This document shows positions 1 through 5,518 of a stretch of DNA of 6,266 bases, one piece after another. The translations under genes and the position numbers were made by a program. This stretch comes from Planctomycetota bacterium (GTDB lineage: Bacteria; Planctomycetota; Phycisphaerae; WQYP01): the NCBI GenBank assembly GCA_021785155.1, contig JAJYGE010000479.1, forward strand, positions 1 through 6,266, written 5' to 3'. The notes beneath the pieces were generated by a model. That model was not told where the DNA came from. It did no database searches and saw only the letters and a list, made by a program, of their open reading frames with translations. Within the stretch, counting starts at the first letter, position 1, and each line of letters starts with the position of its first letter.

Positions 1-148
1 GGGTTGGCACGAGACTGATCTGGATGGTGCGGTCACTGCATCCGGCCAGAACCAGAAGCGAAAAACACACGCCGCCCGCGACCAAGAACCGCCCGGTTCG
101 CAAAATCAAGTGCTTGGCATGGCCCAATATTTTATAGATTTGCAGCAT
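1..148 (-). CDS. Lipoprotein, N-terminal part only (runs off left edge)
   Basis: Reading leftward from the ATG at 148, 49 codons stay open to the window edge. The product starts MLQIYKILGHAKH, has basic residues (K12, H13, R17, R20), then a hydrophobic run from about residue 21 (FLVAGGVCFSLLVLAG), and ends in a canonical lipobox L34-A35-G36-C37. By family rules signal peptidase II would cut before C37, which would be lipidated, giving a membrane-anchored lipoprotein. The mature part begins SDRTIQISLV, too short to assign a function. The n-region is somewhat long. No clear Shine-Dalgarno is visible; only a weak GGA lies about 9 nt upstream. It lies 47 bp downstream of the VOC gene in the same direction, so it is probably the third gene of the ilvC transcript. 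The lipoprotein assignment is firm; the function is unknown. Confidence 0.72.
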   Translation of the reverse strand, partial: MLQIYKILGHAKHLILRTGRFLVAGGVCFSLLVLAGCSDRTIQISLVPT

Positions 149-195
149 AAAAAGTTGTCCAGGTAAAATTATCAGGTGCAGTGTTGTCAACAATT

Positions 196-621
196 TCAGG
201 GTTTTTTACGTTCCACAATTTGCGTGAGATTGCCTTCGCAATCAACAAATGAAATCAGCCGACCACCGCCAACGGCTCCAACCACCGAGCCAACGAATCC
301 CACGCCCTGCCCGGCGAGATGGGCGTATGCTTCATCAAAATCTTCGACCATCCAGGCGATATGGCTGATGCCGGGATCATGACTTTCGCGCGGCCGGCGA
401 ACATGCTCATTGCGCGGCATAATTTCCAGCATCATGCCGCCAAAAGCATTGCGGCACGTGGGGGGGCCGATGAGGTACGTGCGTTGGCCGGAGCTTTCCA
501 TCGGTTCGGTCTGGGCCAGAATAAGCATGCCAAGCATCCGACTATACCATTGCACCATCTGCTCGGTATTATCGGCCGCGATTGATACATGATCCAAGCC
601 GCTGGTTAATTTAATTGTCAC
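196..621 (-). CDS. VOC / glyoxalase-fold family protein
   Basis: A 141-residue protein, the usual size of a single-chain vicinal-oxygen-chelate (glyoxalase I/bleomycin resistance/dioxygenase) protein with two beta-alpha-beta-beta-beta modules. Module 1 starts at LDHVSIAA (H11) and reaches MMLEIMPR (E66). Module 2 starts at ISHIAWMVEDFDEAYAHL (H87) and ends at FVDCEGNLTQIVE (127-137). H11, E66 and H87 sit at three of the four usual metal-ligand positions. The fourth, normally Glu four residues after the Gly of the D-x-x-G-N turn, is Gln134, and the usual DPDG is DCEG. Members act as lyases, epimerases, dioxygenases or binding proteins; the substrate here cannot be told. The start is GTG at 621, supported by GGAG at 629-632 with a 7-nt spacer. 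It follows ilvC by 42 bp, so it is probably co-transcribed; a role tied to branched-chain synthesis is only inference. Confidence 0.85.
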   Translation of the reverse strand: MTIKLTSGLDHVSIAADNTEQMVQWYSRMLGMLILAQTEPMESSGQRTYLIGPPTCRNAFGGMMLEIMPRNEHVRRPRESHDPGISHIAWMVEDFDEAYAHLAGQGVGFVGSVVGAVGGGRLISFVDCEGNLTQIVERKKP

Positions 622-663
622 CCTTGCGCTCCGTTCGTGTCAGGGCAGTGCGATAATTTTGCC

Positions 664-1686
664 TTAATCAACTTCTTTGGAGTTGATCCAGCGCATCATC
701 TTACGCAATTTACGACCAATGACCTCGACGGGGTGTTTGGCGTCCGCTTCGTAAAGTGCTTTAAACTTCGGCTTACCAGCGCGGTGTTCAGCCATCCATT
801 CCGCGGCGAATTTACCCGACGTGATTTCGTCGAGAATTTTCTGCATTTCTTTTTTTGTTTCTTCGGTGACGATTCGCGGGCCGCGGGTGAGGTCGCCATA
901 TTCCGCAGTGTTACTGATGCTGTAACGCATGTAATTCAAGCCGCCCTGATAAATCAGGTCGACAATCAGTTTGACTTCATGCACGCATTCAAAATAGGCC
1001 ATTTCCGGCGGGTAGCCGTTTTTGACCAGCGTTTCAAAGCCCGCCTTGATTAACGCGGACAGGCCTCCGCACAAAACAGCTTGTTCCCCGAACAGATCTG
1101 TTTCGCATTCATTTTTAAAGCTGGTTTCAATAATGCCGGCCCGCGCGCCGCCAACACCATTACCCCATGCCAAGGCGGTTTTCATGGCATGACCGCTGGC
1201 ATCCTGATGCACGGCGACCAGACACGGCACGCCACCACCTTTGACATATTCGCTACGTACGAGGTGTCCCGGACCTTTGGGGGCAATCATGACGACATCA
1301 ACATCTTTGGCCGGGACAATTTGTTTAAAGTGAATACCGAAGCCGTGGGTTGCGCCGAAGGTTTTGCCGGCTTTGAGGTGCGGCCCGATATCACGGGCGT
1401 AGATTTCGGGCTGCAATTCATCCGGCAGCGTGGCGATAATCAGATCAGCGGCTTTGACTGCTTCAGGAATGGGCATTGGATCAAAACCATGCTCAATGGC
1501 CAGTTTACCATTGGCGGAGTCGCGGCGATTGGCCACGATAACCTTCACACCGCTGTCGCGCAGGTTTTGGGCATGGGCATGGCCTTGCGAGCCATACCCC
1601 AGTACCGCCACAGTTTTTCCGGACAGTCCGGAAATGGGAGCTTCATTCTCATAATAAATTTTCAGTGTGGTTTCGTTTCCTGACAT
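664..1686 (-). CDS. ilvC: Ketol-acid reductoisomerase, class I (short form)
   Basis: A 340-residue protein of normal class I length (about 330-340). It converts 2-acetolactate to 2,3-dihydroxyisovalerate, and the ethyl homologue for isoleucine, with NAD(P)H and Mg2+ in the cytoplasm: the second common step of valine/leucine/isoleucine synthesis. The N-terminal Rossmann domain (about 1-190) has [19 protein letters not shown] (28-46), the cofactor loop [10 protein letters not shown] (52-61), catalytic H114 in THGFG and K137 in PKGPGHLVR. The C-terminal knotted helical domain carries metal ligands D197 and E201 ([13 protein letters not shown]), E233 and E237 (FECVHEVKL) and substrate Ser258 in [11 protein letters not shown]. 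All expected catalytic residues are present. The ATG at 1686 has AAAAGG at 1695-1700, 8 nt away. It leads a minus-strand operon with a VOC protein and a lipoprotein; ilvB/ilvN/leuA are not adjacent. The loop has Asn where a second phosphate-binding Ser is common. Confidence 0.98.
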   Translation of the reverse strand: MSGNETTLKIYYENEAPISGLSGKTVAVLGYGSQGHAHAQNLRDSGVKVIVANRRDSANGKLAIEHGFDPMPIPEAVKAADLIIATLPDELQPEIYARDIGPHLKAGKTFGATHGFGIHFKQIVPAKDVDVVMIAPKGPGHLVRSEYVKGGGVPCLVAVHQDASGHAMKTALAWGNGVGGARAGIIETSFKNECETDLFGEQAVLCGGLSALIKAGFETLVKNGYPPEMAYFECVHEVKLIVDLIYQGGLNYMRYSISNTAEYGDLTRGPRIVTEETKKEMQKILDEITSGKFAAEWMAEHRAGKPKFKALYEADAKHPVEVIGRKLRKMMRWINSKEVD

Positions 1687-1708
1687 CTACTTTACCTTTT
1701 GCTATACG

Positions 1709-1736
1709 CCTTGTTACTACAACAAAATCAACAAGG
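1709..1736 (-). repeat. Inverted repeat in the ilvC leader
   Basis: CCTTGTT (1709-1715) and AACAAGG (1730-1736) are perfect 7-bp arms around a 14-nt spacer. A second AACAA at 1721-1725 can pair with the same TTGTT using a 5-nt loop, so two mutually exclusive pairings exist. The repeat lies at the predicted transcription start of ilvC and ends about 22 nt before the start codon. It could be an operator or a small leader hairpin. There is no U-run, so it is not a terminator. Confidence 0.4.
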
Positions 1737-1741
1737 ACATA

Positions 1742-1770
1742 AGAATAGAGGATCAATCGCAGAGGGTCAA
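1742..1770 (-). promoter_or_regulatory. Predicted sigma70-type promoter of the ilvC operon
   Basis: On the minus strand, TTGACC (1770-1765; 5 of 6 matches to TTGACA) is followed after exactly 17 nt by TATTCT (1747-1742; 4 of 6 to TATAAT). Transcription would start near 1735, giving a leader of about 49 nt before the ilvC ATG at 1686. That is too short for a T-box or a classical branched-chain leader peptide with terminator. This is prediction by consensus only. Confidence 0.55.
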
Positions 1771-1817
1771 ATCGAGACGCATGACAATAATTGCAAATTC
1801 GTGAATCGCGAATCGTG

Positions 1818-1952
1818 TTATTTGCGCCGCGTGGCCAGGAGCATCAAGCCCATTGCGGTGTCACCCGTCAGCACCAGTGTGGCAGTGGCGGGTGTTGCAA
1901 CGGCAGATGCAGAAGATGGAATTGTCTGTGTGATGGCATTAATGATCAGCAT
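1818..1952 (-). other. Doubtful 44-codon ORF with PEP-CTERM-like C-terminus (possible gene remnant)
   Basis: From ATG 1952 (the frame is open further upstream, to an ATG at 2111) the ORF ends SSASAVATPATATLVLTGDT, followed by AMGLMLLATRRK and a stop. Pro-Ala-Thr, a mostly hydrophobic stretch and a terminal basic cluster resemble the PEP-CTERM sorting tail of exosortase systems. The P-E-P is replaced by A-T-P, and a Gly-Asp interrupts the membrane stretch. No Shine-Dalgarno precedes the ATG, and the upstream part of the frame does not look coding. It may be the decayed 3' end of an exported-protein gene, or chance. It sits upstream of the ilvC promoter in the same direction. Confidence 0.2.
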
Positions 1953-2084
1953 GAACGGGGCAAGAATGCGGGGCCTAAAAATGAATATCGCAAGTCTATT
2001 TAATCCGGCACACCCGGATCCGCTAAGCTCTTTTCGCATTCCACGCGATCCACAATATTCCGCAGTGAAACCGTCGGGATGGTA

Positions 2085-2119
2085 ATACAGAATCTGGCAT
2101 AAATATCGCAATTCTGTAT
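2085..2119. repeat. Perfect 9-bp inverted repeat framing the rightward promoter
   Basis: ATACAGAAT (2085-2093) and ATTCTGTAT (2111-2119) are exact reverse complements separated by 17 nt; pairing continues imperfectly outward (T2083:A2121). The left arm abuts the predicted -35 and the right arm overlaps the predicted -10 box. This is the geometry expected of a repressor operator, with arm centres about 26 bp apart. It could also form a hairpin in single-stranded form. Confidence 0.55.
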
Positions 2120-2122
2120 AAT
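2094..2122 (+). promoter_or_regulatory. Predicted sigma70-type promoter for the 2223-3103 unit
   Basis: CTGGCA (2094-2099; 4 of 6 to TTGACA), exactly 17 nt, then a perfect TATAAT (2117-2122). Transcription would start near 2129, leaving about 170 nt before the GTG at 2303, which includes a small ORF. TGGCA at 2095-2099 and TCGCA at 2106-2110 also give a partial sigma54-like -24/-12 match in the same stretch. Confidence 0.55.
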
Positions 2123-2222
2123 TGGGCTATAAAACTGCGGAATTTTCGCAACCCTAGCCCGCTTGGTGCGTTCTTACCATTAGAGCGCGTGATAGTGTCG
2201 GTCAGAAGTACGGACATCCCTC

Positions 2223-2306
2223 ATGCAATGGCTGGGCGGGGAAGTCGTTATTATTGGGCGTGTGGTGATTTTTCCTGGTGCCGCGTACCGATTGGTGGTT
2301 TTGTGA
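2223..2306 (+). CDS. Small upstream ORF (27 codons), overlaps next start as GTGA
   Basis: ATG 2223 opens 27 codons ending in TGA at 2304-2306, which overlaps the GTG start of the next gene (2303-2305). The peptide begins MQWLGGEVVIIGRVVIF and is mainly hydrophobic, with one Glu and two Arg. A moderate ribosome site (GGA at 2212-2214, 8 nt away) precedes it. The GTGA overlap suggests translational coupling, so it may be a leader peptide controlling the downstream membrane-protein gene or a tiny membrane protein. I recognise no family, and chance cannot be excluded for an ORF this short. Confidence 0.35.
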   Translation: MQWLGGEVVIIGRVVIFPGAAYRLVVL

Positions 2307-3103
2307 AGCTTCAAGACTTAAAACGATCCGAAACGATCAAAGTGGCGTTAGCGGTGCTGTTGATCCTAATTGCCGGGGTCTATCTGGTGGTGCATTTGCG
2401 ATCACTTTTTGGTCGCCCGACGTCCGACGCCGTCGCCTTCTATCAGGTGTTTCGACCAGCCGGTGTCAACCCATTTCGTCCGATAAGCGCGGCCAATCCG
2501 GCCAATCCATCATCCAAATTTGCTACCGTAACGTACAAATTTGCGGATGTGCAAGGTGCGGTGGATGTGATTGACTACCCCAGCAATCCGACACGCGCAT
2601 TGGATGTGCGAATAGAGCGTGCGGCTACTCCGGGAGTGCCGCCGTGGGTCCGAGAGGTCAAAGCGATTTCTGATCCGGCGGGGCAGGCCCTGATGTTTGC
2701 ACAACTCCGCGGCCCGTGGCTGATGCGGCGGTGGTTGCTTGATGCACATTTGAGCAAAAGTCAGATGAGCGTTGTGGCGTTGGATCAACAGAAGTTTCAA
2801 ACATCCATGACGATGCTTGCGCAATCGCAGGAAGAGGGATTGGTTGATCCTGAACTTCTTGGGCGGGTGCAGAAGGCCCTGAAAGTGTTCTTGAAGACTG
2901 CGGGGGACGTTTCCAAAGCCGGCCCAAAGCGGCAGGTCGCCCGAAAGGTGATGGCCTTGGCTCGCCAATACGGTTCTGAGATTCAGGAGCACCGAACCAA
3001 AGCTATATCGCGGTACGTAAATAAGATTATCGGACAACTATCCGACCCGGAAAAATCGGCTCTCGCGGCGCGCATTGCGCCAATTATGCGACGCTTTAAT
3101 TAA
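2303..3103 (+). CDS. Membrane-anchored protein of unknown function
   Basis: A 266-residue protein that I do not recognise. It starts MKLQDLKRSE, with a basic N-terminus followed by one transmembrane helix (about 11-31, TIKVALAVLLILIAGVYLVV) and a basic HLR. It is probably a single-pass inner-membrane protein with the remainder outside, or an uncleaved signal anchor. Residues about 40-160 are mixed, with a Pro/Asn/Ala-rich stretch (NPFRPISAANPANPSS, 56-71). Residues about 160-266 are rich in Gln, Lys, Arg and Ala and look helical, possibly coiled-coil. GTG 2303 is preferred over an upstream GTG (2189) because it gives a clean membrane-anchor N-terminus, has GGTGG just upstream, and overlaps the stop of a small ORF. 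The upstream extension would add 38 residues without membrane-protein character. It is transcribed alone from the promoter near 2094-2122 and ends before a hairpin at 3216-3240. Confidence 0.8.
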   Translation: MKLQDLKRSETIKVALAVLLILIAGVYLVVHLRSLFGRPTSDAVAFYQVFRPAGVNPFRPISAANPANPSSKFATVTYKFADVQGAVDVIDYPSNPTRALDVRIERAATPGVPPWVREVKAISDPAGQALMFAQLRGPWLMRRWLLDAHLSKSQMSVVALDQQKFQTSMTMLAQSQEEGLVDPELLGRVQKALKVFLKTAGDVSKAGPKRQVARKVMALARQYGSEIQEHRTKAISRYVNKIIGQLSDPEKSALAARIAPIMRRFN

Positions 3104-3215
3104 CGTCCGAAAAAAAAGCGTTGCTGTGGGAATGTGTATACGTGGGAATTAACTCGGATCCTTTCCGGGTAAGGGGCATCGCAAGACGGTTGCCTGCTTG
3201 AACGCATGGCGAGAA

Positions 3216-3240
3216 AAAACGCTTGAAAACAAAGCGTTTT
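3216..3240 (+). terminator. Terminator-like hairpin after the membrane-anchored protein gene
   Basis: AAAACGCTT (3216-3224) and AAGCGTTTT (3232-3240) are perfect 9-bp arms around a 7-nt loop. The 3' arm ends in four T and the 5' arm is preceded by A, so the element could act in either direction. The U-run is short and the stem has only three G:C pairs, so termination may be weak. It lies about 112 nt beyond the TAA at 3101-3103. Confidence 0.5.
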
Positions 3241-3297
3241 CAGGCCCATTATCGGATGCGGAAATTTTGTGGACGTTCACTCATGTAACATCGATTC

Positions 3298-3326
3298 TTG
3301 ACCGATGATACAAGTGCCTGTTCAAT
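3298..3326 (+). promoter_or_regulatory. Predicted promoter of the HAD-YdcF-transpeptidase operon
   Basis: TTGACC (3298-3303; the same -35 sequence as the ilvC promoter), 17 nt, then TTCAAT (3321-3326; 4 of 6 to TATAAT). Transcription would start near 3333, leaving a very short leader before the GGAGG at 3340. A small inverted repeat CATCG (3289-3293)/CGATG (3303-3307) spans the -35 and could be an operator half-site pair. Confidence 0.45.
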
Positions 3327-3351
3327 GATGCGTGTTCCCGGAGGGGGCCGC

Positions 3352-3423
3352 ATGGATGCTCAAAAAGGTGTTGGTTTGAGCATCGGTGTGACTTTTTATG
3401 TGAGCGGATTGTTATGTCGGTAG
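3352..3423 (+). CDS. Small upstream ORF (23 codons) with strong ribosome site, overlaps HAD start
   Basis: ATG 3352 is preceded by GGAGG (3340-3344) at an ideal 7-nt spacing, the best ribosome site on the plus strand of this window. The 23-codon ORF ends at TAG 3421-3423, overlapping the start of the HAD gene (ATG 3414) by 10 nt. The peptide begins MDAQKG and continues with a hydrophobic, Gly-containing run (VGLSIGVTFYVSGLL) ending CR. By contrast the HAD start has only a weak GGA (3406-3408). This suggests that ribosomes load here and re-initiate at 3414. A perfect hairpin starts right after the ATG. It could be a leader peptide or a tiny membrane protein; I know no homologue. In-frame ATGs at 3325 and 3328 are less likely starts because they lie upstream of the ribosome site. 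Confidence 0.5.
   Translation: MDAQKGVGLSIGVTFYVSGLLCR
3355..3384 (+). repeat. Perfect 10-bp hairpin inside the small leader ORF
   Basis: GATGCTCAAA (3355-3364) and TTTGAGCATC (3375-3384) are exact reverse complements around a 10-nt loop. The stem begins at codon 2 of the small ORF and ends 29 nt before the HAD ATG. Translating ribosomes would melt it, and when folded it would lie right against the small ORF's start codon. There is no following T-run, so it is not a terminator. Confidence 0.6.
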
Positions 3424-4382
3424 ATGAATTAGTTGAATCGCTGCGAAAAATTGTTGCCCCGCGTCACAAGCCGGTCGGTAGCGGAAAGACTAACGAAGTG
3501 GTGGCGTTTGCCGTGGCTCCGGCAGCCACTACTGCGTTGCCGCCATTTGCGACAATATCAGAGGGACCATTGCCGCAGGCGATCAAGATGATTGCCTTGG
3601 ATATGGATGGTACGCTGCTTAGCCCCAAAGAATCCATAACGCCGCGGGTTCATCATGCCATACATCTGGCCGCCAAGCGGGGTATTCATGTTGTGCTTGC
3701 CACAGCTCGCCCGCCACGCAGTGTTCGCTTTTATCACCGTGCACTAAAGTTAAAAACCCCAATAATCAGTCACAACGGTGCTTTAATCTGGGATGAAAAT
3801 CAAAAATGCGTGCTGCGGCATATCAGCTTACCCCATGCACTGGTAAGAAGGGTCATTGATTACGCCCGCCTGCGTTGCCCGGAAGTTATTCCGAGCGTGG
3901 AAATTATTGACAAACTTTATTCCGACCACTTTGGCATTGTTCCAGCAGAAGCGATTCCCACTGGCCGCTGTTTTAATCCGGATGTCATTGCCGCCATGGA
4001 GACGTTTCTGCATGTTCCGGTTACGCGCATCATGTTTCACGCCAAACCGTCAATTATCGAAGAATTATTTCAGATGCTTCCCCGAAAATTTGAGTATCGC
4101 ATTGGCCTGTTCCGCAGTGATTCCCGCCTGCTTCAAATTGTTGCACCGGATACCAATAAAGCCATGGCTCTTGATTTTGTATGTAAATCCTATGGAATAA
4201 CACGGGATAACGTCTTGGCGGTTGGTGATAACGCCAATGATCTGCCCATGCTCCAATGGGCCGGCGTCAGCGCTGCCATGGCCAATGGTCCGGAACATAT
4301 CCGCAAGGCCGCGCGACATGTTGTTCCGTCAAACCGTGAAGACGGCGTCGCAGTGGCCATCGAGCGTTTTGCGCTGGCGTGA
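3414..4382 (+). CDS. Cof-type HAD-IIB family phosphatase
   Basis: A 322-residue protein. The HAD core starts at residue 59 with motif I ALDMDGTLL (nucleophile D63, acid/base D65). It continues with motif II LATARP (T97), SHNGA (119-123), motif III Lys249 in DTNKAMAL, and motif IV VGDNANDLPML (D272, D276). The inserted C2-type cap lies about 124-240. All catalytic residues are present, so it should be an active Mg2+-dependent phosphatase. Relatives act on sugar phosphates, phosphorylated cofactors such as PLP or FMN, or related small molecules; the substrate is not predictable. Unusual is a 58-residue N-terminal extension rich in Ala, Pro, Val and Lys, with no signal peptide. An alternative start is ATG 3588 (MIALDMDG), with a weak AGG upstream. 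I keep 3414 because the extension frame is open and is coupled to the preceding small ORF. Its stop overlaps the next gene as GTGA. Confidence 0.92.
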   Translation: MSVDELVESLRKIVAPRHKPVGSGKTNEVVAFAVAPAATTALPPFATISEGPLPQAIKMIALDMDGTLLSPKESITPRVHHAIHLAAKRGIHVVLATARPPRSVRFYHRALKLKTPIISHNGALIWDENQKCVLRHISLPHALVRRVIDYARLRCPEVIPSVEIIDKLYSDHFGIVPAEAIPTGRCFNPDVIAAMETFLHVPVTRIMFHAKPSIIEELFQMLPRKFEYRIGLFRSDSRLLQIVAPDTNKAMALDFVCKSYGITRDNVLAVGDNANDLPMLQWAGVSAAMANGPEHIRKAARHVVPSNREDGVAVAIERFALA

Positions 4383-5518
4383 AACGGTGCATGATATATA
4401 CTCATGTCATGCAAAATTCGATTCTTGAAACAACCCCATCGCAATCAGAAACCACTTGCCGAAAGGCACACGCATATTTTCGCCTCTTGGATTCCGGAAT
4501 TTTTATCGGGGCCTTGGTCAGCGTGGTAACGCTGCAATCCTGGCGGTGGATGGATTTACGCTTCGCCGGCGATTTTATGGCGTTTTTTCTTCCCTGGTTG
4601 TGGCTTGCCAGTTTGCTGCTGCTGCAAATATTGCGTTTTCGCCCGCCGACAGATATTTCTGTAGATAGTGCCTGGCGACTTAATCGGATGCTGTTATTAC
4701 CCTCGGCATTCATTGCGGTGGTGCTGCTGCTGAATACACTGACGTTTTATCATTTAAAAGTGATGCTGCATGGACGCATGCCATGGTATATGCCGATGTC
4801 CCTGCCGGTATTTATTGCTCTGATTTTTTGGCTTATCGCCCGGCCAGACTATGTCATCAGTGCCCGGGCCGCCAAAGCGCACCCGGCTTCAGCACCGTGG
4901 CGCACCATCAGCTATAAAGGCTACGATTTTGTATTTATTGTCGGCATGTCGCTGATTGTGTTATGGATATTTCACGGCATGTTCCTTTCTGATCCGCCTC
5001 CTGTTGGAATAGAATCGGACGTAGCCGTTGTGCTTGGTGCCGGAACCGGCCCCGGTGATACGTGCGGCTATACGCTTCGGCAGCGGGTGCTGGAGGGCGT
5101 AGAACTATTTAAGGCGCATCGGGCCAAACGGTTGCTGTTGACCGGGCGTGCTCCACGGGGCAGAACCAACCCATATAAAAATGAACCGCTGGCAATGCTC
5201 AAACTGGCTTTGGCCAAGGGTGTGCCAGGAAGTGCCATTATCGTTGATTATCATGGCAATAATACGCGTTATAGCGCTTACGATACTGCCGCACTGCTAA
5301 AGGTCAGTCATTGGCATAATGTGATCGCGGTAAGTTCGGATTATCATCTGCCTCGGGTAGCACTGGCGTTTCGTCAGTTGGGGGTGCATGTCTGGACCGT
5401 TCCAGCGCGACAGGGTATTTGGCGGGAGGCTAATCCGTGGGCGGTTGTTCGGGAACTTGCCGGCTATCCGGTGTACTGGCTGGATCAGAATTATCACCGT
5501 CCGGAGCGTGTGCCATGA
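4379..5518 (+). CDS. YdcF/SanA/ElyC-like (DUF218) multi-pass membrane protein
   Basis: A 379-residue protein. The N-terminal half has about five membrane helices (roughly 39-56, 64-85, 104-124, 141-154, 184-201). The C-terminal half (about 213-345) is a DUF218 domain: DVAVVLGAGTGPG, YTLRQRVLEGVELFKAHRAK, RLLLTGRAPRG, NEPLAMLKLALAKGVPGSAI, NNTRYSAYDTAALL and VSSDYHLPRVALAFRQLGV. In E. coli, relatives SanA and ElyC affect envelope barrier function and undecaprenyl-carrier/peptidoglycan metabolism; the biochemical reaction is not firmly known. The domain probably faces the periplasm, but topology is inferred. The start is uncertain: GTG 4379 overlaps the HAD stop (GTGA), while ATG 4391 and 4409 are in frame. 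None has a strong ribosome site, which fits coupling to the upstream gene. The stop overlaps the next start as ATGA. Confidence 0.88.
   Translation: MKRCMIYTHVMQNSILETTPSQSETTCRKAHAYFRLLDSGIFIGALVSVVTLQSWRWMDLRFAGDFMAFFLPWLWLASLLLLQILRFRPPTDISVDSAWRLNRMLLLPSAFIAVVLLLNTLTFYHLKVMLHGRMPWYMPMSLPVFIALIFWLIARPDYVISARAAKAHPASAPWRTISYKGYDFVFIVGMSLIVLWIFHGMFLSDPPPVGIESDVAVVLGAGTGPGDTCGYTLRQRVLEGVELFKAHRAKRLLLTGRAPRGRTNPYKNEPLAMLKLALAKGVPGSAIIVDYHGNNTRYSAYDTAALLKVSHWHNVIAVSSDYHLPRVALAFRQLGVHVWTVPARQGIWREANPWAVVRELAGYPVYWLDQNYHRPERVP

Larger units (their letters stand above)
1687..2222. other. Divergent intergenic region between ilvC and the rightward unit
   Basis: About 530 bp with no convincing full gene. 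It holds the leftward ilvC promoter and leader repeat (about 1695-1770), the doubtful PEP-CTERM-like ORF (1818-1952), a rightward promoter framed by an inverted repeat (2085-2122), and a near-palindrome TGCGGAATTTTCGCA at 2136-2150 just downstream of the predicted rightward transcription start. That last element has one G:T-type mismatch in its 7-bp arms. Overlapping frames through 1700-2217 on both strands lack ribosome sites and family resemblance. Confidence 0.6.
3104..3351. other. Intergenic region between the two rightward units
   Basis: About 250 bp without a gene. In order it holds an A-run (3112-3119), a terminator-like hairpin (3216-3240), a near-palindrome GTGGACGTTCAC (3269-3280), a promoter (3298-3326) and the strong ribosome site GGAGG (3340-3344). 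I see no tRNA or known riboswitch pattern. Confidence 0.6.

Noticed and set aside
165..192. Internal promoter for the lipoprotein gene: a perfect TTGACA on the minus strand in TGTTGACAACA (182-192)
   Set aside because: The nearest -10-like TAATTT is only 13 nt away and no box lies at 16-18 nt; the motif is inside an 11-nt palindrome, so it is probably chance or a minor site.
637..1683. Long plus-strand open frames antisense to ilvC (637-1053, 1081-1683)
   Set aside because: They are mirror images of ilvC codon structure, lack ribosome sites and family resemblance, and ilvC is certain.
1699..2085. Plus-strand 128-codon open frame upstream of the rightward unit
   Set aside because: No ribosome site, no recognisable domain; it crosses the ilvC promoter and the doubtful minus-strand ORF.
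2189..2302. Extended N-terminus of the membrane-anchored protein from GTG 2189
   Set aside because: It adds 38 residues (Trp/Cys/Arg-rich, no domain) before a classic signal-anchor start, has no ribosome site, and overlaps the small ORF in another frame.
3104..3351. Riboswitch or small RNA gene in the intergenic region
   Set aside because: Apart from one terminator-like hairpin and small palindromes, no conserved riboswitch core or tRNA-like fold is recognisable by eye, and the promoter found lies after it, not before.
5437..5514. N-terminal extension of the transpeptidase-like gene from 5437
   Set aside because: It lies inside the YdcF-like coding sequence, gives no signal peptide, and ATG 5515 has a good GGAG and an ATGA overlap.
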